Below the pieces are notes generated by a model. The model saw only the letters and a list, made by a program, of their open reading frames with translations, searched no databases and was not told where the DNA came from. Made by a program: the position numbers and the translations under genes. Positions 7,235 through 16,377 of a DNA stretch of 64,000 nt are shown here, piece after piece. Positions within the stretch are counted from its first letter, which is position 1, and every line of letters starts with the position of its first letter. The stretch is from Cryobacterium sp. SO2 (GTDB taxonomy: Bacteria > Actinomycetota > Actinomycetes > Actinomycetales > Microbacteriaceae): NCBI RefSeq assembly GCF_026151165.2, contig NZ_CP117849.1, positions 2,542,001 to 2,606,000 on the forward strand, written 5' to 3'.

Positions 7235-8620
7235 ATGAGCGTGTGCGATGTGCCGGTGATCGCGAGCGTTTGCGACGCCGTCGGTGAGGGCACCGCTTCA
7301 CTGGTCGCGGCGCCGTTCGATTGGCTGGCCAACGCGATGGGCTCCGCCGCCGCCTGGTTGTTCGAATCGGTGTGGGCTGCGTTCGACACGACCACACTCG
7401 TCGACGTCACCGATCCTGGCTACATCGATGTCTACAACGTGCTCTTCGGCGTCGCGGTCTTCGTCACCCTCGTGCTCTTCTGCCTGCAACTCATCACCGG
7501 GCTCATCCACCGCGACCCGACGGCACTATCCCGGGCTGCGACAGGCCTCGCCAAATCTGTACTCGGTGCTTTCGTTCTCATCACCATCACAGCGTTGCTA
7601 CTCGAGATCACTGATCAACTCACGATCGGCATCGTTCAGGCAAGCGGCAACACGATGGAAGGGATGGGTGATCGCATCGCTCTGCTCCCCGCCGGCCTCA
7701 CAGCAATCAACGTCGCTGCTCCCGGCGTCGGCGCGATCGTGACGATCTTCCTGTCCGCGCTGGCGATCAGCGCCGCGGCGATCGTCTGGTTTTCACTCCT
7801 CATTCGCAAGGCACTTCTGCTCGTGGCGATCGTCTTTGGGCCAATCGCACTCGCAGGCGCCACCTGGGATGCCGCCAAAGGATGGTTCGCGAAATGGGTC
7901 GCCTTTGTAATTGCACTCATCCTGTCGAAACTCGTGCTCGTCGTGATCTTCCTGGTCGCGGTCGCGCAGGTCTCGGCCCCGATCGACGCCGATCTCGCCT
8001 CCATCAGCGACCCGATCGCGGGCATCGTGTTGATGTTCATCGCCGCGTTCGCGCCATACATCACCTACAAATTCATCAGCTTCGTCGGGTTCGACATGTA
8101 CCACGCCATGTCGAGTGAGCAGGAGGCGAAGTCGGCCCTGAACCGTCCCGTACCTGTGCCTGCCGCACCCATGGCAGACAGCGCCAAGAAGATCCTCGGC
8201 CCGAGCGGAGGCGACGAGAAGGGGGCAACGGCTCCAACCGCTCAGACAGCGAGTCCTTCTCCATCTGCGCCAGGACCCACCACCGCTTCGCCGACAGGGA
8301 GCCCCGGCCCCACTGCCGGAGCGTCCAGCCTTGCATCATCAGGCGGCGCCAGTGCTGGAGCTGGCGGCGCGGGAGCAGCAGCCGGGGTGGGCAGTGCAGG
8401 AATCGTGGTTGGAGCAGCAGCCGCCGGCGCCGCCGCGGAGGCCGGACCCAGACTCGGCAACGCGCTCGGACAGACTGCTGACACTCAGACACAGGCAGTC
8501 GGCGACGCCGCCGGACCGAGCGCACCTACGCCGGAACCCGAACCCATGCAGCCAAGAACTCCCACGCCCCTAGCCGATGCACCCGCCGCGGCATCCCGAC
8601 TCGACCGGAAGGAGGTTTAG
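7235..8620 (+). CDS. VirB6/TrbL-like conjugal transfer channel protein
   Basis: 461 aa. Residues 1-290 contain about six hydrophobic segments (for example 70-92, 107-128, 165-185, 190-212, 223-245, 262-282), typical of the polytopic VirB6/TrbL inner-membrane channel. Residues about 300-461 are a Pro/Ala/Gly/Ser-rich, low-complexity tail. It sits between the small membrane proteins and the SCO6880 gene, the conserved order in actinobacterial T4SS operons. Confidence 0.8.
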   Translation: MSVCDVPVIASVCDAVGEGTASLVAAPFDWLANAMGSAAAWLFESVWAAFDTTTLVDVTDPGYIDVYNVLFGVAVFVTLVLFCLQLITGLIHRDPTALSRAATGLAKSVLGAFVLITITALLLEITDQLTIGIVQASGNTMEGMGDRIALLPAGLTAINVAAPGVGAIVTIFLSALAISAAAIVWFSLLIRKALLLVAIVFGPIALAGATWDAAKGWFAKWVAFVIALILSKLVLVVIFLVAVAQVSAPIDADLASISDPIAGIVLMFIAAFAPYITYKFISFVGFDMYHAMSSEQEAKSALNRPVPVPAAPMADSAKKILGPSGGDEKGATAPTAQTASPSPSAPGPTTASPTGSPGPTAGASSLASSGGASAGAGGAGAAAGVGSAGIVVGAAAAGAAAEAGPRLGNALGQTADTQTQAVGDAAGPSAPTPEPEPMQPRTPTPLADAPAAASRLDRKEV

Positions 8621-8622
8621 CT

Positions 8623-10086
8623 GTGGACGCCGACGAGAACCGCGCCAAGTACCAGCTGTCCCCCGTTCAATTCTCCCGCCTCACCAAACGCGGCATCGTC
8701 CTGAGCCTGTCGCTGCCACAGTTAATTGCGCTGTCGATCGGGATGCTCACTCTCGTAACAGCGCTCTACACAGCTGGCGCCTCCGGCCTAGCGTGGACAA
8801 GTCCCGTCTGGGTGACCACCGCGGTCATCGCGGGTGTCTCGATCGGCGGTCGCAAGCTCGTCGAGTGGGTGCCGGTCGGCACACGGTGGATGTGGCGGGT
8901 TGCTTACCGCCAACTGACCTATCGGCGCCGAATCATCCGGCCGCGCCCCGTTGGAACGCTGTCCCTTCCCGGCGATGCGGCCGCCCTTCGCGAGTGGAAC
9001 GATCCCGAGTCTGGGGCGGTCATGATTCACGATCCGCACGCGAAGAGTCTCACCGCTGTGGTGGCCGTGTCGCACCCGGCATTCGCGTTGCTCGACCCCG
9101 GTGAGCAGCATCGGAGGGTGACCGGTTGGGGGCGTGTACTAGCGGGCGCGTGCAGATCAGGACGCATCGCGCGACTACAGGTGTCGGAACGCACACTGCC
9201 CGATTCGGGCACCGGGCTCGCCGAGTGGTGGGAGCAACATGGCATCGATGACGGTGGTTGGGCTGCAGTGACCTATCGGGATCTCATCGGGAGAGCCGGA
9301 CCAGCCGGAGAGCGTCACGCCACCACGATTAGCCTCTCCGTCGATCTCGCCTCGGCCGCGCGCCAGGTCCGAACGCAAGGCGGCGGCATGCGCGGTGCGG
9401 CAGCGGTACTCCGCCAAGAGATGACGGCCTTGACGGGAGCCCTGCGGTCCGCGGACCTCTCCGTCGGAACCTGGCTCACCGCCGACGAACTCGCCAGGAT
9501 ACTGCGAACCGCTTACGACCCCGCCGTGGGCGTCGACCTGGAAAGGCATCCTGACGTTGGGCGATCGCTCGCCACTGCAGGCCCGGTCGCCGTCACCGAA
9601 AGCTGGGATCGTCTGCGCACAGACAGTGCCTTCCACGCGGTCTTGTGGATCAGTGAATGGCCCCGTTCGCAGGTGTTCCCCGGCTTCCTGTCACCCCTCG
9701 TCTTCACCAACGGTGTTCTCCGAACGCTTTCGCTGCACTATCTCCCCGTTCGAGCGGATCAGGCTGCCCGCGATCTCCGCAAGAAGAAGACCGAGCTCAT
9801 CAGCGATGCCCACCAGCGCCGGCGCATCGGCCAGATCGAGGATGCCAGTTCCACCGCGGAGTACGAAGACGTGCTTCAGCAAGAGGCGGAGCTCACCGCC
9901 GGCCACGGCATTGTTCGCGCAACCGGTCTCGTGTGCGTGACAGCATCCACTGCCGACGAGCTCGAGGCGGCTGTGGCGTCGATCGAGCAGGCCGCCATTC
10001 AGAGCTCATGCGAGACACGCCTACTCGTCGGCCAACAGGCGCAAGCGTTCACTGCCGCTGCGCTGCCCCTCTGCCGAAGCGTGTGA
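8623..10086 (+). CDS. SCO6880-family T4SS protein (PrgI-like/VirB4 N-terminal module)
   Basis: 487 aa, GTG start with a strong AAGGAGG 7 nt upstream. Two transmembrane helices near residues 25-75 (PrgI-like) precede a large soluble domain resembling the N-terminal part of VirB4. No Walker motif is present; the ATPase half is a separate gene downstream. SCO6880 proteins are a signature of actinobacterial conjugative elements. Two bases separate it from the VirB6-like gene. Confidence 0.85.
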   Translation: MDADENRAKYQLSPVQFSRLTKRGIVLSLSLPQLIALSIGMLTLVTALYTAGASGLAWTSPVWVTTAVIAGVSIGGRKLVEWVPVGTRWMWRVAYRQLTYRRRIIRPRPVGTLSLPGDAAALREWNDPESGAVMIHDPHAKSLTAVVAVSHPAFALLDPGEQHRRVTGWGRVLAGACRSGRIARLQVSERTLPDSGTGLAEWWEQHGIDDGGWAAVTYRDLIGRAGPAGERHATTISLSVDLASAARQVRTQGGGMRGAAAVLRQEMTALTGALRSADLSVGTWLTADELARILRTAYDPAVGVDLERHPDVGRSLATAGPVAVTESWDRLRTDSAFHAVLWISEWPRSQVFPGFLSPLVFTNGVLRTLSLHYLPVRADQAARDLRKKKTELISDAHQRRRIGQIEDASSTAEYEDVLQQEAELTAGHGIVRATGLVCVTASTADELEAAVASIEQAAIQSSCETRLLVGQQAQAFTAAALPLCRSV

Positions 10087-10128
10087 GCGGTGCGCACCTG
10101 TCTCGTGACGCAATCGATTGGAGTTGAG

Positions 10129-10566
10129 ATGTTTGACGAAGGACTGAGAACAGCCGAACCTCGTTGGATCAGTGTCGTCTTCTTACAGGGAGATGAGGCG
10201 CACGCAGTGCTCAGCATGATCGACCTCAGAGGCGCCATCGCGGCGATCGGGCACTTACAACAATGGGACTACGGCGACGAGACTGTTGATACTGCTCTGA
10301 TCGACGGGTATGTCTACGACCGTATCCCGGCCGGGCGGACAGATCGGATCATCGAAGACGACGGATCGCCCTACGCGCTGACCTACAGCAAACAATTCGG
10401 CTACGTGTCGCTGTTGCGCCGATATCCCGATGAACCTGAACCGAATCTTGCCCGGACCAAAAGGGTGGCATCCGCCCAGCGAGCCCAGTCCCGCCAGCCC
10501 GCGGCGACCTGGGCCAGCGCTCAAGCCCGATCGAGCGCCAAGTCAGCGCAGGCGGTCTCGCTGTGA
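10129..10566 (+). CDS. conserved hypothetical T4SS-associated protein
   Basis: 145 aa from ATG 10129 with GGAG 5 nt upstream; an upstream GTG at 10090 is less likely. The N-terminal 100 residues are mixed alpha/beta (WISVVFLQGDEAHAVLSMIDL, FGYVSLLRRY); the last 45 are Ala/Gln/Ser/Arg-rich and probably disordered. No membrane segment. It lies between SCO6880 and the VirB4 ATPase and overlaps the latter by 4 nt (GTGA), so it is probably a partner of the split VirB4. No named family recognised. Confidence 0.65.
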   Translation: MFDEGLRTAEPRWISVVFLQGDEAHAVLSMIDLRGAIAAIGHLQQWDYGDETVDTALIDGYVYDRIPAGRTDRIIEDDGSPYALTYSKQFGYVSLLRRYPDEPEPNLARTKRVASAQRAQSRQPAATWASAQARSSAKSAQAVSL

Positions 10567-12050
10567 AGAACTCATTGGACACACACCTGCACACCACTCA
10601 CCTGCTTGAGCCGCACGGCGAAGTTCGGCGCGACCGCCAGGCGCGCAAACGCTCAGCGGCACAGATCGTGGCTGATGCGCGGCGGGCGAGGCATCTCGAG
10701 GCGCGCACACAGTGGCAGGCCGAACGGGACGAGGCTCGATCAGCCGAATACCTTGCCGCCGGCGGTGAGCCAGGTCCCGCACAACTTCGGATGCCCGGTC
10801 GGCTCCGGCTCCCGAAGCACCAGGACACCACCGCCACTCTGTCGGGTCATTATCCTTTCCTCGCCGAGGCCGGACTAGGCTCGGCCGGTGTCTTCGTCGG
10901 GCAGGACCTCTATTCGGGTGGCTCCTTCGTCTACGACCCGTGGGTGCTCTACCAACGCGGATTGATTACCGCCCCGAACATCGTCCTCGCCGGCATCGTC
11001 GGCTCAGGGAAGTCATCCCTCGCCAAGTCGCTCTACACACGCTCTCTCCCATTCGGACGCCGGGTCTACGTGCCTGGTGATCCGAAGGGCGAGCACACCG
11101 TCGTGGCCGAAGCTGTCGGCGGTAAGGCGATCATCCTCGGCCACGGGCTGCGTAACCGGCTGAACCCACTCGACGAAGGTCACCGGGCGGCATCCGCTAC
11201 AGACGCCGAGTGGTCGGCACAGCTTGCGTCCCGGCGACGCGAGCTAATTGGAGCGCTCGCCGAGACGGTGCTCGATCGAGTCCTCAGTCCGCTCGAGCAC
11301 ACCGCCATCGACCTAGCCCTGGCGGATGCCGTTCGAAGCGCTGAAGTGCCGATACTCCCGATGGTCGTGGATCGTATCCTCGCTCCCAACCCCGAGGACG
11401 ACGAGGGCCGCCTCGCCGAAGACGGGCGACTCGTCGGTCATGCGCTGCGGCGGCTGGTGGCCGGCGACCTTGCCGGGCTCTTCGACGGGCCATCCACTGT
11501 GCGTTTCGACCCTTCCCTGCCAATGGTCTCGCTTGACCTGTCGCGGGTGGCCGAGAACTCCACGCTCATCTCCGTGCTCATGACCTGCTCATCCGCATGG
11601 ATGGAAGCCGCCCTTGCCGATCCGGCCGGCGGCCAGCGTTGGGTGATCTACGACGAGGCCTGGCGGCTCATGGCCTACCCCGCACTGTTACGCCGCATGG
11701 ACGCCCAGTGGCGCTTAGCCCGACACTTCGGGATTGCAAACATGCTCGTCTTCCACAAGCTCAGCGACCTCGACAACGTTGGCGACTCCGGGTCTGCAAT
11801 GCGCGCACTCGCGTCGTCGCTGCTGGCCAACGCCGAGACTCGCATTGTCTACCGCCAGGAACCGGACCAGCTCGGGTCCACGGCGAGCGCCCTTGGGCTC
11901 AGTGGAACGGAGCAGCAGCTGCTCCCCTCGCTCGGGACGGGTCAAGGCCTGTGGCGCGTCAAGGATCGAAGCTTCGTCGTGCAGCATCAACTGCACCCCA
12001 ACGAGCTCGAAGCATTCGACACGACCGCCCGGATGTCCGCAGGCCGGTAA
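10563..12050 (+). CDS. VirB4-like T4SS ATPase
   Basis: 495 aa, GTG start overlapping the upstream stop. A basic helical N-terminus (1-80) precedes a RecA-like ATPase: Walker A GIVGSGKSS at 144-152, Walker B WVIYDEAWR near 360-368 and further conserved stretches DPKGEH and VFHKLSDL. It energises substrate transfer or pilus assembly at the inner face of the membrane. It supplies the ATPase half of a VirB4 whose N-terminal half is the SCO6880 protein. Confidence 0.9.
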   Translation: MKNSLDTHLHTTHLLEPHGEVRRDRQARKRSAAQIVADARRARHLEARTQWQAERDEARSAEYLAAGGEPGPAQLRMPGRLRLPKHQDTTATLSGHYPFLAEAGLGSAGVFVGQDLYSGGSFVYDPWVLYQRGLITAPNIVLAGIVGSGKSSLAKSLYTRSLPFGRRVYVPGDPKGEHTVVAEAVGGKAIILGHGLRNRLNPLDEGHRAASATDAEWSAQLASRRRELIGALAETVLDRVLSPLEHTAIDLALADAVRSAEVPILPMVVDRILAPNPEDDEGRLAEDGRLVGHALRRLVAGDLAGLFDGPSTVRFDPSLPMVSLDLSRVAENSTLISVLMTCSSAWMEAALADPAGGQRWVIYDEAWRLMAYPALLRRMDAQWRLARHFGIANMLVFHKLSDLDNVGDSGSAMRALASSLLANAETRIVYRQEPDQLGSTASALGLSGTEQQLLPSLGTGQGLWRVKDRSFVVQHQLHPNELEAFDTTARMSAGR

Positions 12051-12099
12051 CAGTGCGTCCCCTCAGCGGACCTTCCACCCAGAACAAGGAGTCATTCCA

Positions 12100-13095
12100 G
12101 TGGTCAAGAATGTGAGCGAAGAGCGAGAAGCGAGGATATTGCTTGCCGCGCTCTCCGAGCCGAGTGACGTCATCACGGGGACACTAGTGGCCCGTCTCGG
12201 CGCCGCGGCGACCATGCAGCTCATCACTTCCGGCGATCGGCTTCCGAACGGCGTCGAACCCGCCGAAGGCGAACTCTGGCGACGGCGACTGGCTCCCCGC
12301 ATCGACCCCGGGCAGATCGACCGCATTAACGTCGACATGGAGCACCACGACATTCGGCTTCTGACTCCTGAGGACGTCGACTGGCCCGGCGAGCTGCAGC
12401 AGCTCGGCGCCACCGCGCCCATCGCTCTGTGGCTCAAAGGCGACCCGAGTCAGCTCTCGGCTCCCCTCCCCGGCCGCGTCACCATCGTGGGCTCCCGTGC
12501 CGCAACGGCGTACGGCAGCCAAGTGGCGACCGAGCTCGCTTCAGAGCTCGCCTCGCAGGGCCGGGTGATCCTTTCCGGCGGTGCGTATGGCATCGATGGA
12601 TCAGCTCATCGAGCGGCCACGGTGTCCTATCCCGGTTCCACTGTCGCCGTGCTGGCCGGCGGGCTCGACAGACTCTACCCAGCCGGCCACGAGCAACTCT
12701 TCGAACGCATCGAACAGAGCGGCGGACTGCTCCTGAGCGAGCTTCCGCCCGGCGCCGCCCCGACTCGCTGGCGTTTCCTTCAGAGGAACCGGATCCTCGC
12801 AGCGCTCTCGGGCGCGACTATCGTCGTCGAGGCTGGCCACCGCTCCGGTTCGCTGAACGTTGCGGCCCAAGCGCACTCGTTGGGCCGACCAGTCGGCGCG
12901 GTTCCTGGACCGGTCACGAGCCCGGCAAGCGCAGGCTGCCACCGCCTGATCCAGGAAGGGGTCGCGAGCCTCGTGGTTGACGCTCAGGATGTGACGGACT
13001 TAATGGATGCCTCGGCCGGCTTCTCGGGAGACCGGACCTTCACTTACTCCCCCACGAGACGATTCAGTCGAAGCGGCACCGATCTCCGCCTGTAG
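12100..13095 (+). CDS. dprA: DNA-processing protein DprA
   Basis: 331 aa from GTG 12100, with AAGGAG 8 nt upstream; the frame stays open further upstream but that part overlaps the VirB4 gene. The Rossmann-like DprA core spans about 115-300: VGSRAATAYG, ILSGGAYGIDGSAHRAA, AVLAGGLDRLYPAGH, SELPPG, FLQRNRILAALS and SGSLNVAAQA. DprA binds ssDNA and loads RecA during transformation. Its place inside the T4SS operon, just before the coupling protein, suggests handling of the transferred single strand or post-entry recombination. A chromosomal copy would be expected elsewhere. Confidence 0.9.
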   Translation: MVKNVSEEREARILLAALSEPSDVITGTLVARLGAAATMQLITSGDRLPNGVEPAEGELWRRRLAPRIDPGQIDRINVDMEHHDIRLLTPEDVDWPGELQQLGATAPIALWLKGDPSQLSAPLPGRVTIVGSRAATAYGSQVATELASELASQGRVILSGGAYGIDGSAHRAATVSYPGSTVAVLAGGLDRLYPAGHEQLFERIEQSGGLLLSELPPGAAPTRWRFLQRNRILAALSGATIVVEAGHRSGSLNVAAQAHSLGRPVGAVPGPVTSPASAGCHRLIQEGVASLVVDAQDVTDLMDASAGFSGDRTFTYSPTRRFSRSGTDLRL

Positions 13096-13123
13096 GCGGT
13101 CTCCTCACGAAGGGACAGCACCG

Positions 13124-14935
13124 GTGAGCACACCGCGGAGTCAGGCCTCCCTTGGCGACGAGCTCGCAAACCTCGGCATCGGACTCCTGATGTGTTCAGC
13201 AGTACTTGCGCTCCTCCTCCGGCTGGCGGGTACCGTCACGGCCTGGGCGACAGGTATCGCACAACCGGCTGGCGGGCCCGAAACCGGACTCTCCGTCCTC
13301 CTTGACCCGGGCAACCCATCAGTCGCCATGCAGGCTCCCGGGCTGCACCCGCTTGCCTACTGGCCGACGGCCAGCATCATGGTCGTTGCCGTTGGCGCAG
13401 CCGGGACCTGGCTGTGGCGGAAGCTTCACGATCCGCAACGAGCAGCACGCATCGATCCGTACCGCATCCCCGGAATCGCGACACGGAACGATGTACTACG
13501 AGCGGCGTCCAGCAAAGCGCTCATGCGTCGCGCTGCGCATCTCCGTCCAGCCCTATCGAACGCGAAACCAACGGACGTTGGCTACCGCCTCGGACGATCA
13601 CGAGGTACCGACGTCTGGGCCAGCGTCGAGGACTCCATCCTCGTCATCGGACCACCGCGCTCCGGCAAGGGCGCACACATCGTCATCAACGCCATCCTCG
13701 ACTCCCCCGGGCCGGTCGTGACCACCTCCACCCGCCCTGACAACCTCACCGCCACACTCCGAGCACGCCAGCGGACCGGCCCGGTCGCGGTGTTCGATCC
13801 TCAACAGCTCGCCCTCGGCGTGCCGGCGGGCCTGCGCTGGTCGCCAATCCGCGGCTGCGAGGACCCGCTCACAGCGATGATCCGCGCAACGGGATTGGCA
13901 GCCGGCACTGGACTGGCTGCCGGCGGCGTTGATGGAGGCGGGTTCTGGGAGGCAAAGACACGCACTGCTCTGCAGGCGTTGCTTCACGCCGCCGCCCTCG
14001 ACCACCGCACGCCCGCCGAACTCTTCCGGTGGACCCTCGACCCGGCTGCAGCTCACGACGCGGTCGCGATCCTGCTCAGCACTCCCGCGGCAGCCACCGG
14101 CTGGGGCGACTCCCTTCAAGCCATGCTGGAGGCAGACCCGCGAACGCGCGATTCGATCTGGCAAGGGGTTTCCCTCTCGCTAGGCGCTCTCGCCGACCCG
14201 CGCGTGCTGGATGCTGTCTCACCGGGAGAGGGCGAGAGCTTCGACCCGGAGGGATTCCTGCGCAGCAACAGCACCCTGTACCTACTCGCTACAGGTGCAG
14301 GCTCGAACAACTCCGCCGCATTGGTCTCGGCCTTCGTCGAAGACCTCGTCGAGACTGCCCGTCGCCTGGCCGCTCGCAGCGCAGGCGCGCGACTCGACCC
14401 GCCTCTGCTGCTCGCACTCGACGAAATCGGAAACCTGGCGCCCCTCCCCTCACTCCCCAACCTGATGGCGGAGGGCGGCGGAACTGGCATCACGACCATG
14501 CCAGTGCTGCAGTCGCTCGCACAGGCGCGCACAAAATGGAGCGAGAACGCAGCCGGCACAATCTGGGACTCGTCGATCGTCAAGGTCGTGCTCGGCGGAG
14601 GATCCAACTCCCGAGACCTGCACGATCTCTCGACGCTTATCGGCGAGCGCGACGAATCGACTGACTCGACCACCGTCGGCGATCGGGGTTCACGCTCAGC
14701 ACAGCGGTCCATCCGCCGCGTCCCGATCATGCCGCCTGACACCATCCGCACCCTCCCGTTCGGGACCGGCCTGATCATGCTCCGCGCGGCCCCGCCTGTC
14801 ATCGGGAGCATGCAGATGTGGACCGCTCGTCCGGATGCGAAGACCCTGCTCGCCAACCGGGCGGAAATCGAAGCGTTGATGCGTAGGCAGCCCCCGGAGG
14901 AACCCGCGCAACCCTCGGTCAGTCAATCGGAGTGA
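13124..14935 (+). CDS. VirD4/TraG-type conjugative coupling ATPase
   Basis: 603 aa from GTG 13124 with AAGGGA 8 nt upstream. Two N-terminal membrane helices (about 15-45 and 80-100) are followed by a coupling ATPase: Walker A GPPRSGKGAH near 176-185 and Walker B LLLALDEIGNLAPLPSLPN near 427-445, followed by the TraM-recognition-type GTGITTMPVLQS. It recruits the DNA-relaxase substrate to the T4SS. Length and both motifs are intact, so the transfer apparatus seems functional. Confidence 0.92.
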   Translation: MSTPRSQASLGDELANLGIGLLMCSAVLALLLRLAGTVTAWATGIAQPAGGPETGLSVLLDPGNPSVAMQAPGLHPLAYWPTASIMVVAVGAAGTWLWRKLHDPQRAARIDPYRIPGIATRNDVLRAASSKALMRRAAHLRPALSNAKPTDVGYRLGRSRGTDVWASVEDSILVIGPPRSGKGAHIVINAILDSPGPVVTTSTRPDNLTATLRARQRTGPVAVFDPQQLALGVPAGLRWSPIRGCEDPLTAMIRATGLAAGTGLAAGGVDGGGFWEAKTRTALQALLHAAALDHRTPAELFRWTLDPAAAHDAVAILLSTPAAATGWGDSLQAMLEADPRTRDSIWQGVSLSLGALADPRVLDAVSPGEGESFDPEGFLRSNSTLYLLATGAGSNNSAALVSAFVEDLVETARRLAARSAGARLDPPLLLALDEIGNLAPLPSLPNLMAEGGGTGITTMPVLQSLAQARTKWSENAAGTIWDSSIVKVVLGGGSNSRDLHDLSTLIGERDESTDSTTVGDRGSRSAQRSIRRVPIMPPDTIRTLPFGTGLIMLRAAPPVIGSMQMWTARPDAKTLLANRAEIEALMRRQPPEEPAQPSVSQSE

Positions 14936-15065
14936 CAGCGCGTCCCACACGGCGTCACTGAAGAGGGCGCCGCGGTGGCGGTTCCTTCTGGTTTTGTAGG
15001 TAGCGGCACACCTAATAGTGAGCGCGGATCAATATGGTCCGCCCAGGAACAGGAGGTCGAGTCCC

Positions 15066-15521
15066 ATGGCGTTTCACACGCAGCAGTCGCTGTCAGGTTT
15101 CATCGCCTCGGAGCCGCAACAGTCGGTCACCGAGAACGGCGACACGCGCTTCTACGTGCGCGTCGGCCAGCCCCACTTCCGTCGCGAAGGAGGAGGATTC
15201 ACCCCACTCGAGCCAAGCTTCCACGACCTCGTCGCATACCGGGCTACGGCTGAAGGGGCGCTCACTCGGTTCGCGAAGGGCGACAGCTTTGTTGCCGAGG
15301 GATACGTTCGCAGCTTCCAAGTGGAGCGCGAGGGGGAAGTCATCGAGCGGGAGGAGTTCGTCGCCAAAAAGATCGGCCACGACCTCGCCCGCACAAATTA
15401 TGAGGTGGATCGTGCTCGCCGCCCAGCACCGGCCGAGGGCATGAACACACCGGCTGTCCAAAAGGTCATGTGGCGAGTCCCCGGGCTTGCTCAGCCCCAT
15501 TCGGCCACGATCGGGTTGTGA
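15066..15521 (+). CDS. single-stranded DNA-binding (SSB-like) protein
   Basis: 151 aa from ATG 15066, preceded by AGGAGG at 9 nt. The N-terminal 110 residues have an OB-fold pattern (FIASEPQQSVTENGDTRFYV, LVAYRATAEGALTRFAKGDSFVAEGYV) resembling divergent plasmid SSBs, with an ERE-rich loop. It lacks a clear acidic SSB tail. Probably coats the transferred strand. It overlaps the DUF4913 gene by 4 nt (GTGA). Confidence 0.75.
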   Translation: MAFHTQQSLSGFIASEPQQSVTENGDTRFYVRVGQPHFRREGGGFTPLEPSFHDLVAYRATAEGALTRFAKGDSFVAEGYVRSFQVEREGEVIEREEFVAKKIGHDLARTNYEVDRARRPAPAEGMNTPAVQKVMWRVPGLAQPHSATIGL

Positions 15522-16120
15522 CGGTGATTATGACCGCGCCACTGGACGAGTGGGTCCCCGACGATCAAGAAGGCTCGTTCGCCGGGGACTCATTCGACGA
15601 TCTCGACGGGCCGCTCACGGCAGAGCCGCCACATCCTGTCAACTGGAATCTCCTCACCGCCGACGAAGCCGAGGTCGAATGGATCGAGCTCAACCGGTGG
15701 GTGAATTGGCTACGCCGAACGTATGGGCTCCCGGCCTCCGTCCTACCGCCATTCTGGCACCGCCACCCCGAGCTTGTCTGGGAGCTCTCAGCGCTGCACC
15801 TTCATTGGCTCTGCGCCTACGACCCCGATCAACACGGCTCGGCACCATTCGGCTGGCACCGTGACTTTGCCGATGCCCGTCAGCGCCTCCACGACTGGGT
15901 TTCGACGTCGGGAACGAGGCTCGAGCGCGACCGATCAACGCGGCAAACCGCTTGGCCGGGCGAACCTCCCGCCGACGCCGTCGAAGACATCATGATCGGC
16001 AACCGCGACGAGGACTTCACGCTCTTCGTCATTCAGGATGTCGGGAGTCGTCGCGAGGCCGCAGCCGGATTGAATGGTCTCACCGCCCATTTAGACTCGA
16101 ACCCTCCGGTCCACGAATGA
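15518..16120 (+). CDS. DUF4913 domain-containing protein
   Basis: 200 aa from GTG 15518, overlapping the SSB stop; ATG 15530 is an alternative. Residues about 45-130 match DUF4913: LNRWVNWLRRTYGLP, PPFWHRHPELVWELSALHLHW and FGWHRDF. This family is typical of actinobacterial plasmids and ICEs and its function is unknown. It is the last recognisable gene of the plus-strand transfer operon before the defence-like cargo. Confidence 0.85.
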   Translation: MTVIMTAPLDEWVPDDQEGSFAGDSFDDLDGPLTAEPPHPVNWNLLTADEAEVEWIELNRWVNWLRRTYGLPASVLPPFWHRHPELVWELSALHLHWLCAYDPDQHGSAPFGWHRDFADARQRLHDWVSTSGTRLERDRSTRQTAWPGEPPADAVEDIMIGNRDEDFTLFVIQDVGSRREAAAGLNGLTAHLDSNPPVHE

Positions 16121-16233
16121 AAGCGTCGCCCTCGATCGCGCCATCCCCCGAGGTTGCTCGCAAGTACAGATGCCGCGCACGACGGTCGCAGAGCACCCTG
16201 GTGCTGGCGGCGTCGACGCATCACGATTTATGA
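16117..16233 (+). CDS. possible 38-aa ORF coupled to the DUF4913 gene
   Basis: A short frame starts at ATG 16117, overlapping the DUF4913 stop as ATGA, and ends at 16233. The peptide is basic and resembles nothing I know. It may be chance or the remnant of a gene truncated when the cargo was inserted. The rest of 16234-16377 holds no recognisable gene or clear terminator. Confidence 0.2.
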   Translation: MKASPSIAPSPEVARKYRCRARRSQSTLVLAASTHHDL

Positions 16234-16377
16234 AACCAACCGGTGATAAGCACGCCCCGCGTCGTACGCCGGCGGACGATCGATAGCTCCAAGCCGCAAG
16301 CGACTCAGCTTTGACGATCTAACAAATCATTGGACCGTCTGCCCCGGCGGCGTTTGAATCCGCCATCCAACGCAAGG

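Noticed and set aside
12000..12099. Longer DprA start extending into the VirB4 gene
   Set aside because: The frame is open further upstream but overlaps VirB4 coding sequence; the GTG at 12100 has an AAGGAG at proper spacing.
14992..15018. Promoter ahead of the SSB-like gene
   Set aside because: A TAATAG -10-like hexamer exists but the nearest -35-like sequence leaves only a 15-bp spacer and is poor.
16249..16377. Terminator at the convergent end of the transfer operon
   Set aside because: Only a 5-bp GGCGG/CCGCC stem with a long loop is visible and no T-tract follows.
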